Below, one piece after another: positions 8,029-17,760 of a stretch of DNA of 64,000 bases; within the stretch, counting starts at the first letter, position 1; each line of letters opens with the position of its first letter. Source of the DNA: Sphingopyxis sp. LK2115 (GTDB lineage Bacteria > Pseudomonadota > Alphaproteobacteria > Sphingomonadales > Sphingomonadaceae). The translations under genes were made by a program, and so were the position numbers. The notes under the pieces were generated by a model that made no database searches, was not told the origin of the DNA, and saw only the letters and a program-made list of their open reading frames with translations. The stretch spans positions 1-64,000 of the forward strand of contig NZ_JABWGQ010000015.1 of assembly GCF_014595975.1 (NCBI RefSeq), read 5' to 3'.

Positions 8029-10095
8029 ATGCGCCTGACCCTTGCTTTCGCTTCCGCCGCCGCGACCGCCTTTGCCATTTCCTCACCCGCCGCGGCCGAA
8101 GAGGGCATGTGGACCTTCGATGCGGTGCCGACCGACGCGATCAGGACCGCCTATGGCTGGGCGCCCGACCAGAAATGGCTCGACCATACGCGCGCGTCGG
8201 CCGTGCGGCTGACGGGGGGCTGTTCGGCCTCTTTCGTGTCGGGCGAAGGTCTGATCCTCACCAACCATCACTGCGTGGTCGGCTGCCTCCAGAATCTGTC
8301 GAGCGCCGATAACGACCTGGTCGCGGGCGGCTTCAACGCGGCCGACCGCGCGCGCGAGCTCCAATGCCCCGGCCAGCAGGCCGAAGTCGTCACCTCGATC
8401 ACCGACGTAACCGGCGGGATTTCCAAGGCGATCGGCAGCCTGACCGGCGAAGCGCTGGTCAAGGCGCGCGACGCGCGGATCGCGGAGATCGAGGCCGCCG
8501 AATGCCCCGACCGCGAAAAAACGCGCTGCCAGGTCGTCACGCTGTTCGGCGGCGGCCAGTACAAGCTTTATAAATATCGCAAATACAGCGACGTGCGCAT
8601 CGCCTGGGCGCCCGAGTTCCAGGCGGCTTTCTTTGGCGGCGACCCTGACAATTTCAACTTCCCGCGCTATGCGATGGATGCTGCCTTCCTGCGCGCCTAT
8701 GAAAATGGCAAGCCGGCCGCGACGCCCGTGCACCTCAAATGGAATCCGCGCGCGCCGCAGGAGGGTGAAATCACCTTCGTCGTCGGCAACCCCGGATCGA
8801 CCCAGCGGCTGCTCACCGAAACGCAGCGCGCCTTTCAGCGCGCCGAACGCCTGCCGCTTACCCTGCTCATGCTTTCGGAATATCGCGGGCGGCTCATCGC
8901 CAGGATGGAGGAAAGCCCCGAAAAGGCGCGCGAGGGCGCCGACGAGCTGTTCGGGATCGAAAACAGTTTCAAGGCGCTGTCGGGCCAGTTTCGCGCATTG
9001 AACGACCCCGCCTTCACCGCCAAGATGACGGCCGACGAAGCCGCGCTGCGCGAAAAGGTAAAGGGCAATGCCGAAATCGGCGACCCCTGGGCGGAAATCG
9101 ACGCCGCGATGGCAAAGCGGCGCGACACCTATCTCGACAGCGTGTTCCTTGAACGCGGCCCGGCGAGCTTCTCGACGCTCGCGGGTTATGCGCAGACGCT
9201 GGTGCGCGCCGCCGCAGAGCGGGCGAAGCCGAACAGCGAACGCCTGCCCGGTTTCACCGATTCGGCGCTGCCGCTCACCGAAAAGCGGCTGACCGATCCG
9301 GTGCCGACCTATCCCTGGCTGGAGGAACTGGCGGTCGGATTCTGGGCGAGCAAGGCGCGCGAATATCTGGGCACCGACAATGACGACATCCAGGAGCTGC
9401 TCGGCAAGGAAAGCCCCGAGGCGCTGGCAGAGCGGCTGGTGACGGGCACCAAGCTCGCCGATCCCGCCTATCGCAAGCAATTGTGGGACGGCGGCATGGC
9501 GGCGATCGCGGCGTCGGACGATCCGATGATCCGCTTCTTCGCGCAGCTCGATCCGCGCTCGCGCGCGATCAAGACGGCGTTCGACCGCGACTATGACGCG
9601 CCGGTCACCGCGGCGCAGGCGCGGCTCGCAAAGGCGCGTTTCGCCGCCTATGGCGACGCGCTCTATCCCGATGCGACCTTCACGCTGCGCCTGTCCTATG
9701 GCCAGGTAAAGGGGTGGACCGAACGCGGCAAGCCGGTGCCCGCGATGACGCGGATCGGCGGCACCTATGACCGCGCGACGGGCCAGCTTCCCTACAAGCT
9801 CGCTGACGGTTTCGTGACGGCCGAAAGCCGGATCGACAAAAATGGCGTCTATGATTTCGTGACGACGAACGACATCATCGGCGGCAATTCGGGGTCGCCG
9901 GTGATCGCGCGCGACGGCAGCGTGATCGGCACCGCCTTTGACGGCAATATCCATTCGCTGGGCGGCAATTTCGGATACGATGGCACATTGAACCGGACCG
10001 TCGCAGTGTCGACCGCGGCGATCCAGCAGGCGCTCGACGTGATCTGGCCCGCACCCGCGCTGTCCGCCGAACTGAAAGGCGGCACGCGCCGGTAA
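8029..10095 (+). CDS. S46-family dipeptidyl-peptidase, DPP7-like
   Basis: Secreted serine exopeptidase that removes dipeptides from peptide N-termini, expected in the periplasm. 688 aa. Signal peptide MRLTLAFASA...SPAAAEE at 1-24. The chymotrypsin-like catalytic His is in TNHHC (His81) and the Ser in GGNSGSPV (Ser621). The specificity position 18 residues after the Ser is Gly, in FDGN. Family knowledge places Gly there in DPP7-type enzymes that prefer hydrophobic P1, and Arg in DPP11-type. The start at 8029 follows GGGGAG; an ATG at 8017 lies on that ribosome site. The dyad at 7988-8007 may control it. Confidence 0.93.
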   Translation: MRLTLAFASAAATAFAISSPAAAEEGMWTFDAVPTDAIRTAYGWAPDQKWLDHTRASAVRLTGGCSASFVSGEGLILTNHHCVVGCLQNLSSADNDLVAGGFNAADRARELQCPGQQAEVVTSITDVTGGISKAIGSLTGEALVKARDARIAEIEAAECPDREKTRCQVVTLFGGGQYKLYKYRKYSDVRIAWAPEFQAAFFGGDPDNFNFPRYAMDAAFLRAYENGKPAATPVHLKWNPRAPQEGEITFVVGNPGSTQRLLTETQRAFQRAERLPLTLLMLSEYRGRLIARMEESPEKAREGADELFGIENSFKALSGQFRALNDPAFTAKMTADEAALREKVKGNAEIGDPWAEIDAAMAKRRDTYLDSVFLERGPASFSTLAGYAQTLVRAAAERAKPNSERLPGFTDSALPLTEKRLTDPVPTYPWLEELAVGFWASKAREYLGTDNDDIQELLGKESPEALAERLVTGTKLADPAYRKQLWDGGMAAIAASDDPMIRFFAQLDPRSRAIKTAFDRDYDAPVTAAQARLAKARFAAYGDALYPDATFTLRLSYGQVKGWTERGKPVPAMTRIGGTYDRATGQLPYKLADGFVTAESRIDKNGVYDFVTTNDIIGGNSGSPVIARDGSVIGTAFDGNIHSLGGNFGYDGTLNRTVAVSTAAIQQALDVIWPAPALSAELKGGTRR

Positions 10096-10124
10096 GGACC
10101 GCGCGTCCCGGCAGGGAGGAGCGG

Positions 10125-10562
10125 ATGGCAAAAGCCGAGCTGAAAACCCAGGCGACCGCGGCTTCGGTCGCGGACTTCATCGCCGCAGTGCCGGACGCGC
10201 GGCGGCGCGAGGAAGCGGCGGTGGTCGATGCGATCCACCGCCGCGTCACCGGCCTCGATCCGAAGATGTGGGGACCGTCGATCGTCGGCTATGGCAGCTA
10301 TGACTATCGCTATGACAGCGGTCGGTCGGGAACGATGTGCCGTGCGGGTTTCAGCCCGCGCAAGGCGGCGATGACCGTCTATCTGATGGGCCGCTATTGC
10401 GACCGGCAAGCCGAAGCCGACGCGCTGTTCGCGCGGCTCGGCAAGCACAAGACGGGCAAGTCGTGCCTTTATATCAACAGGCTGGCCGATGTGGACCTTG
10501 GCATTCTGGAACAACTCGTCGCGCTGAGCTGGGACAGCATGAACGATCTTTATCCCGTTTAA
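10125..10562 (+). CDS. DUF1801-domain protein
   Basis: 145 aa, DUF1801 (YdhG-like) family of unknown function. VADFIAAVPDARRREEAAVV is the usual N-terminal helix pair; MWGPSIVGYGSYDYRYDSGRSG and CRAGFSPRKAAMTVYLM follow, and KSCLYINRLADVDLGILEQL is the typical end. It is soluble and has no signal. GGGAGGAG precedes the ATG. It lies 29 bp after the S46 gene and could be read with it, though no functional tie is evident. Confidence 0.82.
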   Translation: MAKAELKTQATAASVADFIAAVPDARRREEAAVVDAIHRRVTGLDPKMWGPSIVGYGSYDYRYDSGRSGTMCRAGFSPRKAAMTVYLMGRYCDRQAEADALFARLGKHKTGKSCLYINRLADVDLGILEQLVALSWDSMNDLYPV

Positions 10563-10564
10563 CC

Positions 10565-10592
10565 CGTCATCCGCACAAAGGCCGGAATGACG
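10565..10592. repeat. Short REP-like dyad, CGTCATCC family
   Basis: CGTCATCCGC and GGCCGGAATGACG face each other around AAA. It sits at the 3' ends of two converging genes. The TCA of its left arm is the stop codon of the minus-strand methyltransferase gene. Copies of the same type are at 18533-18560 and 44030-44056, and a degenerate one at 21408-21482. Confidence 0.65.
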
Positions 10593-11841
10593 ATCGGGAA
10601 AGGCAGCGAAGATATTCGGTTTCGGTCGCCGCCATATAGTCGCGTGTCAGCGGCAGCGCGTGACGGCTGCGCGCGAACTGGATCTGGTAATTGCCCATCC
10701 CGCCGCTCTCGAAGGCCGCGGTCGCGCCGGCGAGATAGAAGCACCACATGCGGAAGAAGCGGTCGCCCATCAGGGAGATAATCTCACCCTCGTGCGCCAG
10801 GGTGCGCGCATACCATTGGCGCAGGGTCAGCGCATAATGCAGCCGCAGCGTTTCAATGTCGGTGGCGATCAGCCGGCTTTTTTCGCTCGCCGCCAGCGTC
10901 TCGCTCAATGCCGGGATATAGCCGCCGGGGAAGATATATTTGCGCGTGAAGGCGTCGGTCGCGCCGGGCCGCCCGAAGCGCCCGATCGTGTGGAGCAGCA
11001 TCACCCCGTCGGCGGTCATCAGATTGGCGACGGCGCGGAAAAAGGCCTCGAAACTGGCGGCCCCGACATGTTCGAACATGCCGACCGAAACGATGCGGTC
11101 GAACCGTCCCGCCTCGCGCGCAGCCAGGTCGCGATAATCGATCAGCTCGAATCTCACGCGATCGGCGACCCCCGCCGCCGCGGCGCGCTCGCGGGCCAGC
11201 ATCAGCTGTTGTTCGGACAGGGTGATGCCGACCACTTCGACCTTCTCGAGCGTCGCCAGCGTAATCGCCATCCCGCCCCAGCCGCAGCCGATGTCGAGGA
11301 TGCGCTGCCCCGGCGCGAGCGCGAGTTTCGCGGCGATATGCGCCTTTTTCGCCGCCTGCGCTTCCTCCAGCGTCATGTCGGGCCGCGACCAATAGGCGCA
11401 GCTATATTGCATGTCGTCGTCGAGGAAGAGGCGGTAAAGTTCGTTGCCGATGTCGTAATGATGCCGGACGTTGGCGCGCGACTGGCGCTGGCGGTTGATC
11501 GAGCCGAGGCGCGTTTTCAGCCAGTCGGCGCGGCGGCCGAGCCAGCTCTTGTCCTTCAGCCTTGCGCCGCGATCCCATGGCGTGTTCATGCGAATAAGGG
11601 CGACGAGATCCATGATGTCGCCCTCGATCAGCTGCATCTCGCCATCCATGAACGCCTCGCCCGCGCCGAGCCGCGGGTCGAGCAGGATGCGCCACATGCC
11701 GCGGCGGCTGGTGAAGCGGACGGTGACGTCGGGAAAGCCGGACGCGGGTTCGCCGAACGTCTCGCGCGCGCCATCGGGCGCAACGACGGTCAGACGCCCC
11801 TTGCGAACGATGCGGGAAAGAAACGGACGCAGGATCGACAT
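10567..11841 (-). CDS. Cyclopropane-fatty-acyl-phospholipid synthase-family methyltransferase
   Basis: SAM-dependent enzyme of the CFA/mycolic acid synthase family, acting on membrane lipid acyl chains; 424 aa. An N-terminal lipid-binding region (FTSRRGMWRILLDPRLGAGEAFMDGE) precedes HHYDIGNELYRLFLDDDMQYSCAYW, the SAM motif ILDIGCGWGGMAITLA, and EHVGAASFEAFF. It lacks the extra N-terminal arm of some homologues. The C-terminal SRSSFRPLCG is encoded by the repeat at 10565-10592, which also supplies the stop. The gene stands alone. Whether it makes cyclopropane or another methyl-branched lipid is not decided by sequence. Confidence 0.88.
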   Translation of the reverse strand: MSILRPFLSRIVRKGRLTVVAPDGARETFGEPASGFPDVTVRFTSRRGMWRILLDPRLGAGEAFMDGEMQLIEGDIMDLVALIRMNTPWDRGARLKDKSWLGRRADWLKTRLGSINRQRQSRANVRHHYDIGNELYRLFLDDDMQYSCAYWSRPDMTLEEAQAAKKAHIAAKLALAPGQRILDIGCGWGGMAITLATLEKVEVVGITLSEQQLMLARERAAAAGVADRVRFELIDYRDLAAREAGRFDRIVSVGMFEHVGAASFEAFFRAVANLMTADGVMLLHTIGRFGRPGATDAFTRKYIFPGGYIPALSETLAASEKSRLIATDIETLRLHYALTLRQWYARTLAHEGEIISLMGDRFFRMWCFYLAGATAAFESGGMGNYQIQFARSRHALPLTRDYMAATETEYLRCLSRSSFRPLCG

Positions 11842-11879
11842 TTTACCAAGCAAATATTTTGGGCCGCAAATCGTTGCGT

Positions 11880-12650
11880 TCAGATGCCAGCATACCATTC
11901 GTAATCGATGCGGTCTTCCCAATAGCCGCCCTTGCCCGCGCCGATGCCGCCCAAGCTGTCGACCGCCTCGATCGCCGTGACATATTTGGCGTGCTTGTAG
12001 CCGAGCTGGCGTTCGAGGCGCAGGCGCAGCGGCGCGCCATTCGCGATCGGCAGGATTTCACGGTTGAGCGCCCAGGCAAGGATCGTTTGCGGGTGCAGCG
12101 CGTCGACCATGTCGCAGCTTTCATAATAAAGCGCATCGCCCAGCCGGTCGGCGCAGCGAAAGACGATATAGCGCGCGCGCTCCTTCACCCCCGCCGCGGC
12201 GAGGATACGGCGAAGCTGCGGCCCCGTCCATTCGCCGATCGCGCTCCACCCCTCGACGCAGTCGTGGCGCGTGATCTGCGTGCGCTGCGGCATCGCGCGA
12301 ATGTCGGCCAGCGACAGCGACAGCGGCCGCGCGACAAGGCCCGTCACCGCGACGCGCCAATCGGCGAACCCGCTGGCGACGTGCGCGGCATAGGCTTCGC
12401 CCGGCGGCAGGCGCGTGCCGTTCGAGCGAAAGACCGGCGACAGGTCGGCGCGGGTGAACTCGCGCGCGAGCGCATCGCGATCGATCAGCGCGCGCTGGCT
12501 CGCGCGATTCATCTCCTCGCCCATCGACAATATCTTGCGCACCGCGGGTGCGTCGTTGATCGCGTCGCACGCGCCGAGCAGCGGCAGCGCGGCGGCAAGC
12601 CCGCCGGCGCGGACGATCAGCTTGCGGCGGGGCATCATCACGCCGCTCAT
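11880..12650 (-). CDS. Molybdopterin-dependent oxidoreductase, sulfite-oxidase fold, Tat lipoprotein-like
   Basis: 256 aa of the YedY/sulfite-oxidase superfamily. MMPRRKLIVRAGGLAAALPLLGAC carries a twin-Arg motif followed by a lipobox (LGAC), suggesting Tat export and lipid anchoring. The Mo ligand is the Cys in RHDCVEGWSAIGEWTG; DALYYESCDMVDALHPQTILAWALNREILP and GAPLRLRLERQLGYKHAKYV are standard for the fold. It overlaps the upstream cytochrome b gene by ATGA. The partner is a four-helix b/b6-type cytochrome rather than an MsrQ type. The substrate is unknown; methionine-sulfoxide reduction is one option. Confidence 0.87.
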   Translation of the reverse strand: MSGVMMPRRKLIVRAGGLAAALPLLGACDAINDAPAVRKILSMGEEMNRASQRALIDRDALAREFTRADLSPVFRSNGTRLPPGEAYAAHVASGFADWRVAVTGLVARPLSLSLADIRAMPQRTQITRHDCVEGWSAIGEWTGPQLRRILAAAGVKERARYIVFRCADRLGDALYYESCDMVDALHPQTILAWALNREILPIANGAPLRLRLERQLGYKHAKYVTAIEAVDSLGGIGAGKGGYWEDRIDYEWYAGI

Positions 12651-13495
12651 TTCGCCTTCTCCGCAGGCAGACGGAACCAGCCGGTCACCATCGAGCGAAC
12701 TTCGTTCACCGGCCCCGCCAGCAGCACCATGACGATATGAACGAGGAAAAAGGCGACGAGCGCCCAGGCGCCGATGAAGTGGATCGAGCGCGCCGACTGG
12801 CGCCCGCCGAACAGGTCGAGCAGCCACGGCGCCGCGGCGTTGATCCCCGGCGACATGGTCAGCCCGGTCGCGATCATCAGCGGCAACAGGATGAAGATCA
12901 CCCCGATATAGCTGAGTTTCTGGAGGATATTATAGCGCGCCGCCGCCGCGCCGGTCGGAAAGCGCAGCCGGGCATGATCCTTGATGTCGTGCCAGATATG
13001 GCGCGGCGACCATTCGTCGCGGCGGACGTGGAGATCCTTGCGGAGGTGCCCGCCGATCACGGTCCACAGCATATAAAGCGTCAGACTGATCGCCAGCACC
13101 CATGCGAACAGCAGGTGCCAGCGCCGTCCGTCGGCAAGGCTGTAGCTGGTCGGGATCGTCGCCCAGCCGGGAAAGGCCCAGGTCTTTTCCACGCCCTGTG
13201 CATCGGTCCAGCGGCCGAGGACGCCGGTGGTCTCGATCCGCGCGGCGCCGATTCGCACATAGCCGGTGTCGGGCGTCGATCCGATCGCGAACCACGCATA
13301 ATCGGCGTTCGCGCCATATTGCCCCCAGTAAAGGCGCGGGTGTGCGTTGAAGATCATCAGCCCGCTCATCAACAGCACGAGCAAAGTGACCGCGTTGACC
13401 CAGTGCCAGATGCGCACGGGCAGCCGGTGGCGATAGACGCGCGTTGGCAATGGGGCGGTTTGCGAAGGAGCGATGGGCGTTTCAGCCTCGGCCAT
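12647..13495 (-). CDS. Cytochrome b/b6-domain membrane subunit
   Basis: Inner-membrane di-haem cytochrome expected to pass electrons to the molybdopterin enzyme encoded by the coupled downstream gene. 282 aa from this start. LPVRIWHWVNAVTLLVLLMSGLMIF, RRWHLLFAWVLAISLTLYMLW, LQKLSYIGVIFILLPLMIATGL and SIHFIGAWALVAFFLVHIVMVLLAG form the four helices and bear the haem-ligand His residues. A periplasmic loop of about 60 aa lies between helices 1 and 2. The start at 13495 follows GGGACC and AAGGAG; ATG 13516 would add seven residues. Confidence 0.85.
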   Translation of the reverse strand: MAEAETPIAPSQTAPLPTRVYRHRLPVRIWHWVNAVTLLVLLMSGLMIFNAHPRLYWGQYGANADYAWFAIGSTPDTGYVRIGAARIETTGVLGRWTDAQGVEKTWAFPGWATIPTSYSLADGRRWHLLFAWVLAISLTLYMLWTVIGGHLRKDLHVRRDEWSPRHIWHDIKDHARLRFPTGAAAARYNILQKLSYIGVIFILLPLMIATGLTMSPGINAAAPWLLDLFGGRQSARSIHFIGAWALVAFFLVHIVMVLLAGPVNEVRSMVTGWFRLPAEKAK

Positions 13496-13525
13496 GGTCC
13501 CGGTTCGCTCCTTCATCGGGGTCGG

Positions 13526-15235
13526 TTACGCGGCAACCTCCGCCGCATAGGTTTCGCGATACTGGTTCCGCAAGCTGACCTTGTCGATCTTTTCGCTGCC
13601 GAGCTTGGGCAGCGCGTCGTTCGACATCCAGATCCTGCACGGCACCTTATAGGGCGCGAGCCGGGCGCTGAGGAAAGCGCCCATGTCGTCGGCGGTGACG
13701 CGGCTTTCAGGCTTCATCCAGATCACCGCGCCGACGACTTCGCCCAGCCGCTCGTCGGGAAGCCCGAAGACCGCGCATTCGTTCGTTTCGGGATGTTCGT
13801 AAATCGCCGCCTCGACCTCCTGGCAGCTGATATTTTCGCCGCCGCGAATGATGATGTCCTTCTTGCGGTCGACGATGAACAAATATCCGTCCTCGTCGAG
13901 ATAGCCGAGGTCGCCCGAACGGAAATAGCCATTGTCGAAAAAGGCCGCCCTGGTCGCCGCCGGATTGTTCCAATAGCCTTCGAAGTTGCACACCGAGCGG
14001 ATGCACACCTCGCCAACGCCGCCCGGCGGCACCGGTTCGCCATTGTCGTCGAGGATCGCCAGATCGACCAGCGGCTTCGACGCCGGGCCGGTCGATAGCG
14101 GCTTGGCGACGTAATTTTCGTTGATGATGCCGCAGCCCACGGCGTTGGTTTCGGTAAGGCCATAGCCGAGCAAGGGCTTGGCCTCGCCCATTTCGGTGGC
14201 GAGGCGCTTCACATGTTCGGGCGGGCGCGGCGCGCCGCCGCCGGCATAGCTTCTGCACGTCGACAAATCGTAATTCTGGCGGTTCGGATGCGTCAGTATC
14301 TCATAGCTCATCAGCGGCACGCCGACGAAATAGTTGACCTGTTCATCCTGGATCAGCCGCATCGCCTCCTCGGCGTTCCATTTCGGCATCAGGACGAGCT
14401 TGCGACCGAGCGCAAAGCTTTGCAGGAACACCGGTATTTCCGCGGTGACGTGGAACAGGGGCGTGCAGATGAGCGTCGCGGGCTGGATGTCCGACATCTG
14501 CCCGTCCTCGGTCAGCAGATGCACGATGCTTGCGGTCTGCGTGACATAGTTGAAGATCGCCTGAACCACCGCTTCGTGGCGCGAATAGGCGCCCTTCGAC
14601 TGGCCGGTCGAACCCGAGGTGAAGAGGATCGTCGCGAGATCCTGGCCGGTCAGCGTCGGCAGCACGGTCGCGGCGCCTCCCTTGGACGCCAGGGGAGCGA
14701 TGGCCTCGTCGATCGGCCGGGTGATGTCGAGCGTGACGACCTCGGCGCCATGATCGAGGCCCGGTTCGGCAAGCCGCGCGGCACGCTGCGGGTCGGCGAT
14801 GACCAGTTTGGCTTCGCTGTCCTTGATCCCGGCGGCAAGTTCGCCGCCCTGCCACCAGCCGTTGAGCAGCGTTGCACAGCCGCCCGCCATCAATATGCCG
14901 ATATAGGTGACGCACCAGGCATTGGCGTTACGCATCGCAAGGCCCACGCGGTCGCCGCGCTTGACGCCGAATCCTTCGACCAGCCCCGCCGCGACCTGCC
15001 GCGCCGCCATATAGACCTGTTTGAACGACAGCCGCTCGTCGCCTTCGACGAGGAAGGTCGCATCGCCATGCTGCGCCGCGAAATAGGCGACATAGTCGGC
15101 GAGGTTGGTCGGCGCGTTGGTGATGAAGGGCAGCTGGCGGCCAAAGCGCTCGACGGACCCGACCTGGATCGGTCCGCCCGGTCCCGTGATCAGATTATAG
15201 GCGGCTTCCAGGCGCAAATCGAGCGCTGATGGCAT
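13526..15235 (-). CDS. Class I adenylate-forming acyl-CoA synthetase
   Basis: 569 aa AMP-binding enzyme activating a carboxylic acid to its CoA thioester. The P-loop is [30 protein letters not shown] is motif A5, [30 protein letters not shown] carries the hinge, and [15 protein letters not shown] holds the C-terminal Lys in SEKIDK rather than the common TGK. The length fits fatty or aromatic acyl-CoA ligases. It is divergent from lgt and has no catabolic operon partners here, so the substrate is open. Confidence 0.88.
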   Translation of the reverse strand: MPSALDLRLEAAYNLITGPGGPIQVGSVERFGRQLPFITNAPTNLADYVAYFAAQHGDATFLVEGDERLSFKQVYMAARQVAAGLVEGFGVKRGDRVGLAMRNANAWCVTYIGILMAGGCATLLNGWWQGGELAAGIKDSEAKLVIADPQRAARLAEPGLDHGAEVVTLDITRPIDEAIAPLASKGGAATVLPTLTGQDLATILFTSGSTGQSKGAYSRHEAVVQAIFNYVTQTASIVHLLTEDGQMSDIQPATLICTPLFHVTAEIPVFLQSFALGRKLVLMPKWNAEEAMRLIQDEQVNYFVGVPLMSYEILTHPNRQNYDLSTCRSYAGGGAPRPPEHVKRLATEMGEAKPLLGYGLTETNAVGCGIINENYVAKPLSTGPASKPLVDLAILDDNGEPVPPGGVGEVCIRSVCNFEGYWNNPAATRAAFFDNGYFRSGDLGYLDEDGYLFIVDRKKDIIIRGGENISCQEVEAAIYEHPETNECAVFGLPDERLGEVVGAVIWMKPESRVTADDMGAFLSARLAPYKVPCRIWMSNDALPKLGSEKIDKVSLRNQYRETYAAEVAA

Positions 15236-15312
15236 CGTATATCTCTCCTCTTGGTCTCGCTCGCCTTACCCCTTATGGGGAGGCCTCTCCTGGGGAAGGA
15301 TCGCGCGACTAT

Positions 15313-16188
15313 ATGTTTCTTTTTGCAACCTTAGCCGAAGCAACGCAATATGTGAACTTCGAGGAGCTGATGGGCCCCAACAGCGAGATCGCGTTCAGCG
15401 TCTTCGGCCTGCCGATCCGCTGGTATGCGCTCGCTTATCTGGCCGGCATTTTCGTCGGTTACTGGTATTTGCTGAAGCTGATCGCCCAGCCCGGCGCGCC
15501 GATGGCGCGGCGCCATGCCGACGACATGATCTTCTATGCCATGCTCGGCATCATCATCGGCGGGCGGCTCGGCTATGTGCTTTTCTATAACCTCGGCGCC
15601 TATCTGGGCGACCCGCTGGCGATCTTCAAATTGTGGGACGGCGGCATGTCGCTCCACGGCGGCGTCGTCGGCGTGCTGGTGGCGATCTGGCATGTGACGC
15701 GCAAGGACAGGCTCAGCTTCCTGCGCTTTTGCGATTATATCGCGTGCGTCGTCCCCTTCGGCCTCTTCTTTGGCCGCCTCGCCAACTTCGTGAACGGCGA
15801 GCTGTGGGGCCGCGCAACGAGTGTGCCGTGGGCGATCATCTTTCCGGACAGCGGCACGATGGACCCCCGCCATCCCAGCCAGCTTTACGAAGCCGGACTT
15901 GAAGGCCTGTTGATGATGGCGATCCTCGCCTTCTTTTTCTGGCGCACCGACGCGCGCTACAAGCCCGGATTCCTGTTCGGCATGGCGGCGATCATCTATG
16001 GCCTCAGCCGTTTTGCCGTCGAGTTCGTGCGCGAACCCGATGTCCAGCTCGGCACATTGTCGTGGGGGCTGACGATGGGGCAGACGCTGACCCTGCCGAT
16101 GCTGCTGGCGGGCGTCTGGCTCGTCGCGACCGCGAAAGCGCGCCGCCAGCGCGTCGAGCCGATCGCCGGGCCCGATGCCGTTGCGTGA
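15313..16188 (+). CDS. lgt: Prolipoprotein diacylglyceryl transferase
   Basis: Inner-membrane enzyme that moves diacylglycerol from phosphatidylglycerol to the lipobox Cys of preprolipoproteins. 291 aa from this start. Hallmarks: [16 protein letters not shown] in helix 1, [35 protein letters not shown] with the key His, [16 protein letters not shown] with the catalytic Arg/Asn, and PSQLYEA. An ATG at 15229 and one at 15370 are alternatives; 15313 matches the usual N-terminal extent. It starts a chain of four genes with 14-, 4- and 4-nt overlaps. Confidence 0.95.
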   Translation: MFLFATLAEATQYVNFEELMGPNSEIAFSVFGLPIRWYALAYLAGIFVGYWYLLKLIAQPGAPMARRHADDMIFYAMLGIIIGGRLGYVLFYNLGAYLGDPLAIFKLWDGGMSLHGGVVGVLVAIWHVTRKDRLSFLRFCDYIACVVPFGLFFGRLANFVNGELWGRATSVPWAIIFPDSGTMDPRHPSQLYEAGLEGLLMMAILAFFFWRTDARYKPGFLFGMAAIIYGLSRFAVEFVREPDVQLGTLSWGLTMGQTLTLPMLLAGVWLVATAKARRQRVEPIAGPDAVA

Positions 16189-17245
16189 CGGACCTCCCGC
16201 CCCTGACGAACTGATAAGCCAAATAGCGGCAGCGCGCCCGGTGACGGTCGCCGACTATATGGCGGCGGCGAACGCGCATTATTATGCGACGCGCGATCCG
16301 CTCGGCGCCGCGGGCGATTTCACCACCGCGCCCGAAATCAGCCAGATGTTCGGCGAAATGGTTGGCGTGTGGATCGCCGACCTGTGGACGCGCGCCGGCG
16401 GCCCCGCCTTTCGCTATGTCGAACTTGGCCCCGGCCGCGGCACGCTTGCCGCCGACGCGCTGCGCACCATGGCGCGCTTCGGCTGCGAACCCGTCGGCAT
16501 CCACCTCGTCGAAACCAGCCCGGCGCTGCGCGCGGCGCAGTTGGCGCGCCTGCCCGCCGCCACGCACCATGACGAGGTCGATGCGCTGCCGGACGACGTG
16601 CCGCTGATGATCGTCGCCAACGAGTTTTTCGACGCGCTGCCGATCCACCAATATGTCCGCACCGCAGGCGGCTGGCGCGAACGGATGGTCGAGCGCCGCA
16701 ACGGGAAGCGCGTTCCGGTCGCGGGCGACGTCCCCGCCGACGAAGCGATCCCGGCGGCGCTGCGCGGCGAAGCCGAAGGCGCGATCGTCGAAACCATGCC
16801 CGTCGCCGCCGCGATCATGCAGCGCTGCGCTTTCCGCCTTGCGCGGCAGGGCGGCGCGATGCTGGCGGTCGACTATGGCTATTGCGGCCCCGCCGCGGGC
16901 GAGACGTTGCAGGCGGTCAAGGCGCACCGCTTCGCCGACCCGTTCGCCGATCCGGGTGACGTCGACCTCACCGCGCATGTCGATTTCACCGCGCTGGCCG
17001 ACGCCGCGCGGGCGGGCGGCGTCGCGGTGGCCGGTCCGGCGCCGCAGGGCGCGTGGCTGCGCCATATGGGCATTGACGCACGGCTGGCGTCGCTTGCCGC
17101 CGCAGCACCCGCACGCACCGACGAATTGCAGGGCCAGCGCGACCGGTTGGTGGAGGCGGATGCGATGGGCGATCTGTTCAAGGCGATCGCCTTCACGGCA
17201 CCGAACTGGCCCGCGCCCGCCGGTTTCACAGGAGTTCCCGCATGA
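16175..17245 (+). CDS. MidA/NDUFAF7-family SAM-dependent methyltransferase
   Basis: 356 aa. The eukaryotic relative NDUFAF7 methylates an arginine of complex I; bacterial members are assumed to modify a protein arginine, which is inference here. [39 protein letters not shown] is the family signature, [16 protein letters not shown] the SAM loop, [14 protein letters not shown] the post-motif region, and [11 protein letters not shown] the acidic strand. The ATG overlaps the lgt stop by 14 bp, indicating one mRNA. Confidence 0.92.
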   Translation: MPLRDGPPAPDELISQIAAARPVTVADYMAAANAHYYATRDPLGAAGDFTTAPEISQMFGEMVGVWIADLWTRAGGPAFRYVELGPGRGTLAADALRTMARFGCEPVGIHLVETSPALRAAQLARLPAATHHDEVDALPDDVPLMIVANEFFDALPIHQYVRTAGGWRERMVERRNGKRVPVAGDVPADEAIPAALRGEAEGAIVETMPVAAAIMQRCAFRLARQGGAMLAVDYGYCGPAAGETLQAVKAHRFADPFADPGDVDLTAHVDFTALADAARAGGVAVAGPAPQGAWLRHMGIDARLASLAAAAPARTDELQGQRDRLVEADAMGDLFKAIAFTAPNWPAPAGFTGVPA

Positions 17246-17760
17246 CCGCCATCCAGTTCGCCGAACCCGCCGACGCCGAAGCGATCAGCGCCTTTGCCGA
17301 AGCGTCGTTCAAGCATACGTTCGGGCATCTTTACGACCCCGCCGACCTCGCAGCCTTCCTCGCCGACTGGAATCCGCCCGCGCGGCTGCGCGCGCAGATC
17401 GCGAACCCCGACTATGCCATCGCGCTGGTGCGCGGCGAGCCCGGCGCGATCCTCGGCTTCATCAAGATCGGGCCGGTCGATTTCGAGCTGCCGCCCGACC
17501 AGCCGGCCGACGATGCCGTCGAACTTCACCAGCTCTACGTCGCCGAAGCCGCGAAGGGCACTGGCGTCGCGGCGGCGCTGATGGACTGGGGTATCGCCTG
17601 GGCGCGGGCGCGCGCGTCGATCCTCTATCTGTCGGTCTTTGTCGACAACGACCGCGCGCAGGCCTTTTACCGCCGCTATGGCTTCGTCGATGTCGGCCGC
17701 AACGCCTTTCGCGTCGGCAATCATATCGACGAAGACCGGTTCTTCCGGCTCGACCTGTGA
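17242..17760 (+). CDS. GNAT-family N-acetyltransferase
   Basis: 172 aa. AEAISAFAEASFKHTFGHLYDP resembles the N-terminus of spermidine/ribosomal-type GNATs. The acetyl-CoA segment is LHQLYVAEAAKGTGVAAALMDWG, and SVFVDNDRAQAFYRRYGFVDVGRNAF is motif B. CAGGAG lies seven bases before the ATG, which overlaps the MidA-family stop as ATGA. It sits between midA-type and pgeF genes, which are usually direct neighbours in alphaproteobacteria. The acceptor is unknown. Confidence 0.88.
   Translation: MTAIQFAEPADAEAISAFAEASFKHTFGHLYDPADLAAFLADWNPPARLRAQIANPDYAIALVRGEPGAILGFIKIGPVDFELPPDQPADDAVELHQLYVAEAAKGTGVAAALMDWGIAWARARASILYLSVFVDNDRAQAFYRRYGFVDVGRNAFRVGNHIDEDRFFRLDL

Noticed and set aside
8083..10131. 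A 682-codon open frame on the minus strand
   Set aside because: Exactly antisense to the S46 peptidase; the composition is that of a complement shadow.
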